Assembly: GCA_027491235.1 (NCBI GenBank)
Contig: JAIXWO010000011.1
Span: 1 to 64,000 of the forward strand
Length of the DNA stretch: 64,000 nucleotides
Origin: Sphingomonadales bacterium
GTDB taxonomy: Bacteria > Pseudomonadota > Alphaproteobacteria > Sphingomonadales > Sphingomonadaceae
Reading direction: 5' to 3'
Position 1 is the first letter of the stretch; the number at the start of each line of letters is the position of its first letter. The notes beneath the pieces were generated by a model that saw only the letters and a list, made by a program, of their open reading frames with translations, had not been told where the DNA came from and did not search any database. Positions 38,468 through 49,836 of this stretch are shown here, one piece after another. A program made the translations under genes and the position numbers.

Positions 38468-38901
38468 GCGCTTGCCGTAAAGAAATAGGTGCCGGCCACA
38501 TGGGCGATCGGCTTTTCAGGGTCGCCATCATGGGCGTGACCCCGGATGAAGGCGATGGATTTGGTCACGTGATAGCATTCGCCATGCCCGATCACGGTGT
38601 TGCCCGGACGCGCCGGACGAAGATAATCGATTCGTAGATCGAGCGTGGCCTGTGGCTGGAAGGTGCCTGTTTTCAGCCAGATCGACAGGCTGGTCGCCAT
38701 ATCCATCAACGTGAAGATCGGTCCCGAGGCAAGGATGCCTGTGGCGGTATCGGTCACCAACGTCTCGCTATAGGGCAAAGCGAGCTCACACCAGCCCTCG
38801 CCATGTCCGTGATAACGCGTTCCAATCAACTTGTTATGGCCATTTTTCGACATAGTCTGGATCAGACGTGCCGGATCAAATTCGGGCGGAAACTCATTCA
38901 T
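38464..38901 (-). CDS. PaaI-type hot-dog thioesterase
   Basis: 145 residues. GILASGPIFTLMDMATSLSIW corresponds to the hot-dog helix (Gly-Pro in place of HGG; catalytic Asp in LMDMA), then LDLRIDYLRPARPG. First gene of the two-thioesterase unit, divergent from the acyl-CoA ligase across 38902-39029, where a predicted operator lies. It could limit free CoA depletion by releasing unproductive acyl-CoAs. Confidence 0.88.
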   Translation of the reverse strand: MNEFPPEFDPARLIQTMSKNGHNKLIGTRYHGHGEGWCELALPYSETLVTDTATGILASGPIFTLMDMATSLSIWLKTGTFQPQATLDLRIDYLRPARPGNTVIGHGECYHVTKSIAFIRGHAHDGDPEKPIAHVAGTYFFTASA

Positions 38902-38970
38902 GCGCCGCGCTTAACTCCGTTTGTTCGGGCTGTCCCTATGAAGGACGCCAGTTGCTTTTCTCTTTGGGCC

Positions 38971-38987
38971 TAACGTAAACGTAAAGC
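38971..38987 (+). promoter_or_regulatory. Predicted operator, copy A (acyl-CoA regulon)
   Basis: TAACGTAAACGTAAAGC, with the core ACGTAAACGTAAA shared exactly with copy B. It sits between TTGGGC (38964-38969) and TAAAGA (38989-38994), spaced 19 bases apart. That is the long spacer typical of MerR-activated promoters, upstream of the acyl-CoA ligase. The promoter reading is tentative. Confidence 0.5.
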
Positions 38988-39029
38988 ATAAAGAATCGAA
39001 CAAAATTCGAGAGAGGACTGTCATCCGTT

Positions 39030-40571
39030 ATGCATCCCTTTGTTCACGCTCAATCCAATCCGGATAAACCGGCCATCATCGTTGCGGAAACCGGCGAAAT
39101 CCGCACCTACCGCCAGCTCAACGACGCGTCGAACCAGGTGGCGCAGTTTTTCCGCCAGCGCGGGCTGGGCCACGAAGATGTGGTCGCCTTCATGCTGGAA
39201 AACACGCCGGATTATTACAGCCTCACTTGGGGCGCCCAGCGCGCGGGGCTGCGCTATGTCTGCATCTCGTCCCGGCTGACGCAGGATGAGACCGACTATA
39301 TCCTCGAAAATTCCGGCGCGAAGATTTTCGTGATCTCGGGCGCGCTTTCAGCTGCGGCCGCGCTGCTGTCCACGAAGGTGGAGCGTTATTCGCTCGGTGG
39401 TCCGGTTGAGGGCTATGGGTCATTCGAGGACGCCGTGGCCACGATGCCGGCAGAGCCTGTGCCGGATGAACGCGCGGGCGTGGACATGCTCTATTCGTCG
39501 GGCACGACAGGTCGACCCAAGGGTGTGCGCATTCCGCTTCCGGAAGACCCCGCCATTGATCAGACCAACAGCCTCGTCGCGCTTGCCATGGGCCTGTTCC
39601 GATTCACGCCGGACAGTGTCTATCTCTCGCCAGCACCGCTCTATCACGCCGCCCCGTTGCGCTGGTCGATGACGGTGCACAAGATTGGCGGCACCGTCGT
39701 CATGATGAAGAAGTTCGATGCCGAAGGCGCGCTCGCCGCGATCGAAAAGTACAAGGCGACGTGCAGCCAGTGGGTGCCGACGCATTTTGTGCGGATGCTG
39801 AAACTGCCCGAGGACGTTCGGAAGAAGTACGACACCTCCTCGCTCAACTGCGCGATCCATGCGGCCGCGCCATGCCCGATGCCGGTCAAACGCGCGATGA
39901 TCGATTGGTGGGGTCCGGTGCTTGAGGAATACTATGCCGGGTCCGAAGGCAATGGCTTCACCTATGTCGGCTCTGCAGAGTGGCTGCGACTGGCCGACAA
40001 GGAAGGTGCCGGGACCGTCGGCAAGGCTGTGACGGGCATCGCCCATATCATGGCCGAGGACAATGAAACCGAATTGCCGCCGCGCAGCGAAGGCACCGTC
40101 TTCTTCGAAAGCGACAGCGTTTTTGAATATCACGGCGATGATGAAAAGACGCAGTCGAGCCGCAATTCCAAGGGCTGGTCAACGCTTGGCGATGTGGGTT
40201 GGATGGATGAGGACGGCTATCTCTTCCTTACCGACCGTAAGAGCTTCATGATCATTTCGGGTGGCGTGAACATCTACCCGCAGGAGATTGAAAACCACCT
40301 CGTCACGCACCCCAAGGTGCAGGACGTGGCGGTCATCGGCGGCCCGCATGAGGAGATGGGCGAGGAGGTGATCGCGGTCATCCAGCCGGTCGACATGGCC
40401 AACGCCAATGACGCGCTGCGCGCCGAACTGACCGACTATGCCCGCGAAAAGCTGTCGGGCGTGAAGATCCCGCGCCGCATCGACTTCCTCGCAGAGCTTC
40501 CGCGCCACGATACGGGCAAGCTCTACAAGCGCCTGCTGCGCGACCAATATTGGGAAAAGGTCAAGAAGTGA
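39030..40571 (+). CDS. AMP-forming acyl-CoA ligase
   Basis: 513 residues of the ANL superfamily. P-loop MLYSSGTTGRPKGV, EEYYAGSEGNGFT (ATP/acyl region), hinge TDRKSFMIISGGVNIYPQE, and the C-terminal catalytic Lys in DTGKLYKRLL. Activates a carboxylic acid to its CoA thioester, the entry step of the catabolic genes around it. First gene of a plus-strand run; a predicted operator lies 43 bases before the start. Acyl specificity unknown. Confidence 0.95.
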   Translation: MHPFVHAQSNPDKPAIIVAETGEIRTYRQLNDASNQVAQFFRQRGLGHEDVVAFMLENTPDYYSLTWGAQRAGLRYVCISSRLTQDETDYILENSGAKIFVISGALSAAAALLSTKVERYSLGGPVEGYGSFEDAVATMPAEPVPDERAGVDMLYSSGTTGRPKGVRIPLPEDPAIDQTNSLVALAMGLFRFTPDSVYLSPAPLYHAAPLRWSMTVHKIGGTVVMMKKFDAEGALAAIEKYKATCSQWVPTHFVRMLKLPEDVRKKYDTSSLNCAIHAAAPCPMPVKRAMIDWWGPVLEEYYAGSEGNGFTYVGSAEWLRLADKEGAGTVGKAVTGIAHIMAEDNETELPPRSEGTVFFESDSVFEYHGDDEKTQSSRNSKGWSTLGDVGWMDEDGYLFLTDRKSFMIISGGVNIYPQEIENHLVTHPKVQDVAVIGGPHEEMGEEVIAVIQPVDMANANDALRAELTDYAREKLSGVKIPRRIDFLAELPRHDTGKLYKRLLRDQYWEKVKK

Positions 40572-41179
40572 GCGGCCCGCGCGTCGAGTTCTTCTTTGAC
40601 CTCTCCAGCCCCTGGACGCGACTGGCGTTCGCCAATCTCTGGCCGCTGCTGGAGCGGACGGGCGAACAGGCGGTGCTGCGGCCGATCCTCGTTGGTGGGG
40701 TGTTCAACGCCGTCAATCCGGCGGTCTATGCCGCGCGCGAAGATTCGGGGAACAGGCGGCTCCAGCACAGCTGGAAGGTGCTGGGCGATTGGGCGCGGCT
40801 GGCGGGTGTCAGCATGAACTTCCCAAGCGTCTATCATCCGGCCAAGAGTGTGAATGCCATGCGGATGGCGTGCGCGCTGGAGGGGAATCAGGCAGTACTG
40901 AGGACGTTCACGGCCGCCGTGTTTGAAAGCTATTTCGGTCGACAGGAGAATCTCGACGATCCCGATGTGCTCGTCGCGGTCGCCACTGCGGCTGGCCTCG
41001 ATGGCGCGGCGATCCGTGCGGCGTCCGTCACCGATGAAAACAAGCTGCGGCTGCGCGGCAACACCGATGAACTGGTTGCACGCGGCGGCTATGGCTCGCC
41101 CACGATCTTCGTCGATGGCACGGATATGTATTTCGGCAATGACCAGCTGCCACTGGTTGAGGCCGCACTGAAAAGATGA
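40568..41179 (+). CDS. DsbA-fold protein of the HCCA-isomerase / GST-kappa group
   Basis: 203 residues from GTG 40568, which overlaps the ligase stop by 4 bases (GTGA). VEFFFDLSSPWTRLA replaces the redox CxxC with SSPW, as in 2-hydroxychromene-2-carboxylate isomerases, so it is a glutathione-using isomerase or transferase, not a disulfide oxidoreductase. The C-terminal GGYGSPTIFVDGTDMYFGND is the family's cis-Pro and end motif. Role in the acyl-CoA pathway is unknown. Confidence 0.9.
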   Translation: MSGPRVEFFFDLSSPWTRLAFANLWPLLERTGEQAVLRPILVGGVFNAVNPAVYAAREDSGNRRLQHSWKVLGDWARLAGVSMNFPSVYHPAKSVNAMRMACALEGNQAVLRTFTAAVFESYFGRQENLDDPDVLVAVATAAGLDGAAIRAASVTDENKLRLRGNTDELVARGGYGSPTIFVDGTDMYFGNDQLPLVEAALKR

Positions 41180-41211
41180 CACCCCAAAAGGGTTGTTGAG
41201 AGGATAGAAAG

Positions 41212-42015
41212 ATGAACGACCGCATTTCGATCACCATGCTGGAAGATGGCATCGCCGATGTCCGCATGACGCGCGTGGACAAAATGAATGCGCTCGATAG
41301 CGCGCAATGGGCCGCATTGGTGGAGGCGGTCGAAACGCTCAAGGCGATGTCGGGACTGCGCGTTGTTGTTCTGTCCGGCGAAGGCCGCGCTTTCTGCGCC
41401 GGGCTAGACCTGTCGAGCATGCAATCGGATCGTGAACCCGGTGGCAGCAGCGCAGGCGGATCGCTGGCCGATCGCACGCATGGCATCGCCAATAACGCCC
41501 AGTACGCTGCATGGGGCTGGCGCGAACTGCCGGTGCCCGTCATCGCCGCTGTGCATGGTGTGGCCTTTGGTGCGGGCAGCCAGATCATGGCCGCCGCCGA
41601 CATCCGCATCGTCCACCCGGACACGCGCATCGCCATAATGGAAATGAAGTGGGGCCTTGTGCCCGACGTCGCGGGCATGCCGCTCTGGCGCACGCAGGTC
41701 GCCGATGATGTGCTGCGCGAGATGATCTATACCAACCGCGAATTCAACGGTGTGGAAGCCAAGGAGATGGGCTTTGCCACGCACGTGTCGGACAATCCGC
41801 ACGCCCATGCGATGGAGCTGGCGCGCGTCATCGCCAACAAGAACCCGCATGCCATTCGCGGTGCCAAGCGGTTGTGCAACCTGATGGGCGATGCAACCGA
41901 CGCCGAACTGCTTCAGGCCGAAAGCGATGAGCAGCTGCTCGTCATCCGCACGCCCAACCAGATGGAAGCGGTGATGGCGGAGATGCAGAAGCGGAAGCCG
42001 AACTTCGCGGAGTAG
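41212..42015 (+). CDS. Enoyl-CoA hydratase/isomerase (crotonase) family protein
   Basis: 267 residues. Oxyanion segment AFCAGLDLSSM, second block GVAFGAGSQIMAAADIRI, and IAIMEMKWGLVPDVAG. Only one of the two classical Glu positions is clear (in IMEMKWGL), so it may be an isomerase or hydrolase rather than a standard hydratase. Ribosome-binding site GAGAGGATAG; third gene of the ligase run. Confidence 0.92.
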   Translation: MNDRISITMLEDGIADVRMTRVDKMNALDSAQWAALVEAVETLKAMSGLRVVVLSGEGRAFCAGLDLSSMQSDREPGGSSAGGSLADRTHGIANNAQYAAWGWRELPVPVIAAVHGVAFGAGSQIMAAADIRIVHPDTRIAIMEMKWGLVPDVAGMPLWRTQVADDVLREMIYTNREFNGVEAKEMGFATHVSDNPHAHAMELARVIANKNPHAIRGAKRLCNLMGDATDAELLQAESDEQLLVIRTPNQMEAVMAEMQKRKPNFAE

Positions 42016-42110
42016 GGGCGCGCGGCCCTTCTTGGGACCTCCAAAACCATTGATGCCGTCGGCAATTGGGTGCGATTGACTTTCAAGATGGGCTGTTGTC
42101 CTCTTGCGAA

Positions 42111-42461
42111 ATGGCAGGCGGGCTAAACTCAAAGCGCAGGAAGCGGACTATCGAAGGCGCCGTCGCTGTAGACGGTGTCGCACTTCATTGGGAGCTTGTC
42201 AGTGAGCCACAATGGAGCAACAGCGGTGACGGATATAAGGGCCTCTGCATTTCAGTGAGAGTAGTCGGAGAAGCGCGACGAGAACTTATTCTCGAGTATC
42301 CGTACCCGAAAGGTCACGACGGCCGACCGCTCCCCGTTCCCCAGCGGCCACCAGTGTCGCCAAAGCGTATAGAAGCTGACATTAGACGGGCGCTGGCTGA
42401 TGGATGGGACCCTGCATCTAGGGGAAAGGCATTTGTTCATTATGCGGGCGTTGGTGACTAA
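42111..42461 (+). CDS. Small conserved protein of unknown function
   Basis: 116 residues from ATG 42111; a TTG 45 bases upstream is an alternative. I recognise the pattern VDGVALHWELVSEPQWS ... YKGLCISVR ... RELILEYPYP ... PQRPPVSPKRIEADIRRAL ... GWDPASRGKAFVH from many alphaproteobacterial genomes, but no function is known to me. A compact alpha/beta protein with no signal or membrane segment. Base composition is somewhat less GC-rich than its neighbours. It stands between two catabolic units, with no evidence of belonging to either. Confidence 0.72.
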   Translation: MAGGLNSKRRKRTIEGAVAVDGVALHWELVSEPQWSNSGDGYKGLCISVRVVGEARRELILEYPYPKGHDGRPLPVPQRPPVSPKRIEADIRRALADGWDPASRGKAFVHYAGVGD

Positions 42462-42473
42462 ACTCAGCGTAAA

Positions 42474-42911
42474 TTAAACGACCCGCACCAACTGCGCCTT
42501 CAATCCCTCGACAATCTCCGCCCGAAGCGGCTTCGCCTCATTGTCCGTGCGGCACACCACCACCGTGTCGCAGGTCGCGATGCACTGGCCGTTCTGGAAC
42601 ATGGCTTGTTCGATGGTCCAGCTTGATGTGCCGATGCGGCCGATGCCGGAACAGACGGTCGCGTCAGCGGGGAAGTTGCCTTCGCGCAAATAGTTGATCT
42701 CAACCGCCGCCACCATCGTCCGCTCATTGTCCGGGCGGTCGGCCCAGGGGCGGACATTGCGGTTCAGTTGCACCCGCGCATTCTCGAACAGTGCCGCAAA
42801 GGCGACGTTGTTGAGATGGCCGTTGATGTCCATGTCCTGAAAGCGCGTTTGCGCGACCATGGTCACGGGGTAGATCGACGGATCGAGGCGGTGCGGGGCT
42901 GGTTTGGGCAT
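42474..42911 (-). CDS. Hot-dog acyl-CoA thioesterase (4HBT-type)
   Basis: 145 residues. RFQDMDINGHLNNVAFAALF is the 4-hydroxybenzoyl-CoA thioesterase signature, with catalytic Asp in FQDMD and the GHLNN turn. The ATG follows directly on the T-run of an intrinsic terminator (42918-42944), with no ordinary Shine-Dalgarno; a start at 42860 (MVAQTRF) is the only close alternative but would remove the N-terminal strand. Confidence 0.88.
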   Translation of the reverse strand: MPKPAPHRLDPSIYPVTMVAQTRFQDMDINGHLNNVAFAALFENARVQLNRNVRPWADRPDNERTMVAAVEINYLREGNFPADATVCSGIGRIGTSSWTIEQAMFQNGQCIATCDTVVVCRTDNEAKPLRAEIVEGLKAQLVRVV

Positions 42912-42944
42912 AAAAAGGCCCCGCCCGCGTGACGCGGGCGGGGC
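42912..42944 (-). terminator. Intrinsic terminator after the SDR gene
   Basis: A 12-bp GC stem (42918-42929 with 42933-42944) with a TGA loop; on the minus strand it is followed by CCTTTTT, whose last T is next to the thioesterase ATG. It ends transcripts from the SDR gene at 42962-43744 and may also mask the thioesterase leader. Confidence 0.85.
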
Positions 42945-42961
42945 GCCTTCTTTCAGTCAGA

Positions 42962-43744
42962 TCAACGCGGCGACATGCGGATGCCGCCGTCAAGGCGGAC
43001 ATCTTCACCGTTGAAATAGCCGTTTTCAATCATGCACAGGGCAAGGTTGGCATATTCCGCCGGGTTGCCGAGGCGCTTCGGATTGAGCACGGTCGCACCC
43101 AGCGCATCGCGCACGTTCTGCGGGGCGCCTGCGAGCAGCGGGGTATCAAAAATGCCCGGCAGGATCGTGTTGACGCGGATGTTCTCGCTCGCAAGGTCAC
43201 GCGCGATGGGGAGCGTCATGCCGACAACGCCGCCCTTAGAGGCGGAGTAAGCGGCCTGGCCCATCTGGCCGTCTTCCGCGGCAACCGATGCGGTGTTGAC
43301 GATGGCGCCACGCTCACCGTCTTCCATGGCGGGCAGCGACATCATGCCGGCAGCCGACTTGGCGATGCAGCGGAAGGTGCCGACGAGGTTGATCTGGACG
43401 AGCCAGTTGAACGCATCGAGCGGGAAGTGCTTGATCGAACCATCTTCCTTGGAACGGCTGGCGGTCTTGATCGCGTTGCCGGTGCCGGCGCAGTTCACAA
43501 GGATGCGCTCCTGACCGATGGCGGCACGCGCCTTGGCAAAGCCTGCGTCGACCGAGGCGTCGTCCGTCACGTTCACTTCGCAGAACACGCCGCCGAGTTC
43601 CTTGGCGATGGCTTCACCCTTTTCGGTCTGAAGATCGAAAATGGCGACCTTGACGCCCTTGGCGGCGAGTGCGCGGGCCGTGGCGGCACCAAGGCCGGAC
43701 GCGCCGCCTGTGACAACGGCAGATACGGAGGAATCGAGTTTCAT
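42962..43744 (-). CDS. SDR, 3-hydroxyacyl-CoA dehydrogenase type
   Basis: 260 residues from ATG 43744 with AAGGAG upstream. TGGASGLG loop, IFDLQ with Asp for NAD, NCAGTGN, catalytic Ser in NTASVAAEDG and Tyr/Lys in YSASKGG, and the C-terminal LDGGIRMSPR. The NTASVAAEDGQMGQAAYSAS pattern is that of type-II (HSD17B10-like) 3-hydroxyacyl-CoA dehydrogenases used in branched-chain acyl-CoA breakdown. Downstream of the thiolase on the same strand. Confidence 0.93.
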   Translation of the reverse strand: MKLDSSVSAVVTGGASGLGAATARALAAKGVKVAIFDLQTEKGEAIAKELGGVFCEVNVTDDASVDAGFAKARAAIGQERILVNCAGTGNAIKTASRSKEDGSIKHFPLDAFNWLVQINLVGTFRCIAKSAAGMMSLPAMEDGERGAIVNTASVAAEDGQMGQAAYSASKGGVVGMTLPIARDLASENIRVNTILPGIFDTPLLAGAPQNVRDALGATVLNPKRLGNPAEYANLALCMIENGYFNGEDVRLDGGIRMSPR

Positions 43745-43758
43745 GGGTTTAGTCTCCT

Positions 43759-43831
43759 TTGTGTTCCGGCGGAGGCCGGAACCCAGCCTCTCACCAATTG
43801 ACTCTGGGCTCCGGCCTTCGCCGGAGCACAA
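43759..43831. repeat. REP-like palindrome pair (TCCGGCG family)
   Basis: Two 28-nt arms (43759-43786 and 43804-43831) are inverted copies with three differences, each containing TTCCGGC...GCCGGAA or TCCGGC...GCCGGA-type hairpins. They occupy the gap between the thiolase stop and the SDR start. Confidence 0.82.
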
Positions 43832-43840
43832 CATTTTTGA

Positions 43841-45013
<1,173 letters not shown>

Positions 45014-45063
45014 GTTCTGATTCCTCTCCAAAGGGGGTGATTCCTAATTTCACTTGCCCAGTT

Positions 45064-45079
45064 TGACGTTTACGGCAAG
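45064..45079. promoter_or_regulatory. Predicted operator, copy C (acyl-CoA regulon)
   Basis: TGACGTTTACGGCAAG on the plus strand, in the divergent gap between the thiolase (-) and the nitroreductase (+). It shares TGACGT and the spaced ACG half-site with copies A, B and D. Confidence 0.45.
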
Positions 45080-45133
45080 GGAAACTTGCAACACCTGACA
45101 GCAGTAATAGGCCCAGATTAGGAGAGCACATCC

Positions 45134-45799
45134 ATGAACGTCTCACAAGCCGTTGACTATCGCCGTTCTGTGCGCGGTTTTCTCGATAAGCCGGTTGATC
45201 CCGCGCTGGTGAAAGACATTGTGGAACGCGCCGCCCGCGCGGCTTCCGGCGGCAATCTTCAGCCCTGGCATGTCGACATTGTTCAGGGCGATTCGATGGC
45301 GAGACTGAAAGGCATCATGGCTGAAAAGATCGCCAACCGCGAAAGCGAGATGCCCGAATATGCCATCTACCCTGTAGGGCTGACAGACCCATGGGAAGGC
45401 CGCCGGGCCGAAGTGGGGGAGATGCTCTACACCTCCCTCAACATCCCGCGTGAGGACAAGAAGGCGCGCGCCATGTGGTTCGCACGCAATTTCCAATTCT
45501 TTGGCGCACCTGTTGGCCTGTTTATCTCGCTCGACCGGCAAATGGGCCTGCCGCAATGGGCGGATGCCGGCGCGCTGCTCAATTCAATCATGCTCCTTTT
45601 GTGCGAAGCGGGCTTGGACAGCTGCCCGCAGGAATGCTGGGCGGTTTACCCCAAGACGATCGGCAGCTTCCTCGGTCTGCCCGACAACCGCATCCTGTGG
45701 ACGGGCATGTCGATCGGCTATAAGGACCCCAATGATCCAGCGAACAGCCTGCGCGCCAACCGCGCATCCTCAGAAGAATGGCTGGCAATCCACGACTGA
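45134..45799 (+). CDS. Nitroreductase-family flavoprotein
   Basis: 221 residues. FMN-binding start YRRSVRGFLDKPVD and ARAASGGNLQPWHVDIV, central QWADAGALLNSIMLLLCEAG, and the C-terminal SIGYKDPNDPANSLR with the conserved Arg/Lys region. An NAD(P)H-dependent FMN reductase; natural substrate unknown. AGGAGAG ribosome-binding site. Shares its upstream region with the thiolase. Confidence 0.93.
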   Translation: MNVSQAVDYRRSVRGFLDKPVDPALVKDIVERAARAASGGNLQPWHVDIVQGDSMARLKGIMAEKIANRESEMPEYAIYPVGLTDPWEGRRAEVGEMLYTSLNIPREDKKARAMWFARNFQFFGAPVGLFISLDRQMGLPQWADAGALLNSIMLLLCEAGLDSCPQECWAVYPKTIGSFLGLPDNRILWTGMSIGYKDPNDPANSLRANRASSEEWLAIHD

Positions 45800-45874
45800 T
45801 GATTGACAGCGCGGCGTCGCTTCGCCATGGGGCTGCCTCTCGCATCGGCGGCCCTGCCGCGATGTGACGCCTGG

Positions 45875-45960
45875 GGACAGGTGGCCGAGTGGTTAAAGGC
45901 AGCAGACTGTAAATCTGCCCGCGCAAGCGTACGCTGGTTCGAATCCAGCCCTGTCCACCA
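45875..45960 (+). tRNA. tRNA-Tyr (anticodon GTA)
   Basis: Acceptor GGACAGG pairs with CCTGTCC, followed by A and encoded CCA (45958-45960). D arm GCCGAGTGGTTAAAGGC, anticodon stem GCAGA/TCTGC with loop CTGTAAA (anticodon GTA at 45909-45911), a long variable arm typical of bacterial tRNA-Tyr, and T arm CTGGTTCGAATCCAG. 86 bases in all. A TTGACA element lies at 45803-45808, but no clear -10 was found. Confidence 0.96.
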
Positions 45961-45962
45961 TC

Positions 45963-45993
45963 AACGGATGCTCAATGGGAGCGCCGTTTTCTT
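45963..45993 (+). terminator. Probable terminator of tRNA-Tyr
   Basis: AACGG and GCTC pair with GAGC and CCGTT around an AATGG loop, with a small internal mismatch, followed by TTTTCTT. It begins 3 bases after the CCA end. Confidence 0.6.
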
Positions 45994-46027
45994 CAGATCC
46001 GCACCAAAGGTCGTTTCGCGCGTTGTT

Positions 46028-46390
46028 CTACCGTGCGGTCAGAAGATACCCGATTACAGCTTTGCGGGCTTTTGCGTCTTGTATGCCGGCAGAGGGCATG
46101 CGCGTGCCAGGCACAAGGCGCTGCGGGCCTTTCAGCCAGCGGTCGAGCGTGGCGGCATTCCAGATGAGGCCAGAGGCTTTGAGCGCCGGGCTATAAGCAT
46201 AGCCGGGGACCGTTCCGGCTTTGCGACCGGCAAGTCCAGCGAGGCTCGGGCCGAACATGGTCTTCCCCGGCTGGGTGGAATGACAGCCCGCACAGACAGC
46301 GAAAGCCATGGGGTAGGGCACCGTCTGCGCATTTGCTGCCGATGTCGCCATGAAGCTGGCCGCAACCAAGCCGAACGCTTTTACACGCAT
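46028..46390 (-). CDS. Periplasmic class I cytochrome c
   Basis: 120 residues from ATG 46390, with signal peptide MRVKAFGLVAASFMATSAANA. Haem motif CAGCH (C33, C36, H37) and the axial Met98 in GTRMPSAG; FGPSLAGLAGRKAGTVPGYA is the usual c552/c556-like loop. Carries electrons in the periplasm. Its nearest neighbour upstream on the same strand is an exported KatG, 73 bases away, so it may supply electrons to the peroxidase activity or detoxify together. Confidence 0.92.
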   Translation of the reverse strand: MRVKAFGLVAASFMATSAANAQTVPYPMAFAVCAGCHSTQPGKTMFGPSLAGLAGRKAGTVPGYAYSPALKASGLIWNAATLDRWLKGPQRLVPGTRMPSAGIQDAKARKAVIGYLLTAR

Positions 46391-46421
46391 GTGTCTTTTC
46401 CGGTTTTTGGGAAAGGGAGTT

Positions 46422-46448
46422 GGGAGGCAGCGACTGGCACTGCCTCCC
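46422..46448 (-). other. Stem-loop between katG and the cytochrome c gene
   Basis: A 9-bp stem (46422-46430 with 46440-46448, GGGAGGCAG/CTGCCTCCC) with a 9-base loop, 15 bases after the katG stop. No long T-run follows, so it may be a 3'-end stabiliser or weak terminator that lowers cytochrome expression. Confidence 0.55.
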
Positions 46449-46463
46449 CGTCTCAACGCTGGC

Positions 46464-48683
<2,220 letters not shown>

Positions 48684-48898
48684 GAGTATGCTCTCCTGTT
48701 GGTTTGGCAAGCGGGGTAGCAAGCAAACGATCGACTAGGGCGCTCGGGCCCATCGATCCAATAACTTTATCGTGTCACAGTGATCGACTTAAGCGATTAA
48801 TTAAGGGCGAAAATTTGGAGCATGCGAGGGGGGATTGCGCCCCGGTGCGGACAACTCGGTCATTGCACCTTACGGGACTTTGCGGCAAAGGCGCCAAC

Positions 48899-49174
48899 AT
48901 GACTGATACGCCTCCCGATCGCCTCTGCATTGACCCGTCCAGCCCGCATTTCGACGTAGAGGTTCTGCGTCGCGGTGTTGGCATCAAGTTTCGTGGCATC
49001 CAGCGCCACGATGTTGAGGAATATTGCATGTCCGAAGGTTGGGTCCGCGTTCAGGCGGGCAAGACCGTGGACCGCCGCGGCAAGCCTTTGCTGTTGAAGC
49101 TCAACGGCCCGGTTGAAGCCTGGTTTGAAAATGCCGATGCGCAATCTGGCGCGGAGTCCACCCCGGAGGCGTGA
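48899..49174 (+). CDS. DUF3297 protein
   Basis: 91 residues from ATG 48899 (MTDTPPDRLCIDPSSPHFDV). The whole family is this size; FDVEVLRRGVGIKFRGIQRH, VEEYCMSEGWVRVQAGKTVD and RRGKPLLLKLNGPVEAWF are its conserved blocks. Function unknown. Overlaps the PdeM gene by one base, so the two are translated together. The preceding 215-base gap is divergent with katG. Confidence 0.9.
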   Translation: MTDTPPDRLCIDPSSPHFDVEVLRRGVGIKFRGIQRHDVEEYCMSEGWVRVQAGKTVDRRGKPLLLKLNGPVEAWFENADAQSGAESTPEA

Positions 49175-49830
49175 TGCCGCCGCTGCACTTTGCAGGGCAT
49201 GACTTTCAGGTGGCTGGCGGCAGGGCGCTGTTCTGGCCCGCCCGTGCCGCGCTGATCGTAGCCGACCTTCATCTTGAAAAGGCCAGTTGGTTCGCTGCGC
49301 GCGGACAGATGCTCCCCCCGCATGACAGCCTTGCCACCCTCTCTGCTGTGGCGGGTCTTGTGGAGGCGACGGGGGCTCGCGAGGTCTGGTGCCTCGGTGA
49401 CAACTTCCACGACAGCGCTGGCGCGACGCGACTCTTGGGCGACGCCCGTGCCACGCTCGCGCGACTGACGGATATGCTCGACTGGGTGTGGATCACCGGC
49501 AATCATGACGAAAAGCTGCCGGATATTGTCGGCGGCCGCATCGTCGAAGAGGCGGATCTCGGCGGGATCGTGCTGCGCCATCACGCAGATCCGGCTGATC
49601 ACCGACCCGAGCTTTCCGGGCATTTTCATCCCAAATATGGCGGTGCGGCGCGCGGCCGTCGGGTGACGCGCCCCTGTTTTGTGGAAGGGGCGACCAAGCT
49701 CATCCTCCCGTCCTTTGGCGCATTAACCGGTGGGATGGCGGCGACGCATCCGGAGATTGTCCGCTGCATCGGGGCGATTGTGGCGATCCATGTTCCCGCT
49801 GGAGACCGGCTTGTCCGCTTTGCGGCCTAG
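49174..49830 (+). CDS. pdeM: PdeM-type ligase-associated metallophosphoesterase
   Basis: 218 residues from ATG 49174 (TGATG junction); a GTG 3 bases upstream is possible. Calcineurin-like motifs are complete: VADLHLEK (DxH), LGDNFHD, TGNHDE, and GHFHPKYG. This matches the ligase-associated DNA-damage-response endonuclease PdeM, usually in an operon with an ATP-dependent DNA ligase, exonuclease and Lhr-like helicase. Here those partners are absent from the window, and DUF3297 is the coupled neighbour. Confidence 0.92.
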   Translation: MPPLHFAGHDFQVAGGRALFWPARAALIVADLHLEKASWFAARGQMLPPHDSLATLSAVAGLVEATGAREVWCLGDNFHDSAGATRLLGDARATLARLTDMLDWVWITGNHDEKLPDIVGGRIVEEADLGGIVLRHHADPADHRPELSGHFHPKYGGAARGRRVTRPCFVEGATKLILPSFGALTGGMAATHPEIVRCIGAIVAIHVPAGDRLVRFAA

Positions 49831-49836
49831 GGTGCC

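Noticed and set aside
45875-45960. tRNA-Tyr as an attachment site for an integrated element
   Set aside because: No integrase gene and no repeated tRNA 3' end downstream in the window; flanking genes are ordinary.
48729-48789. Repeated GATCGACT in the katG leader as an OxyR-type site
   Set aside because: The spacing (53 bases) and lack of the ATAG/CTAT pattern do not fit an OxyR site; noted only as a direct repeat.
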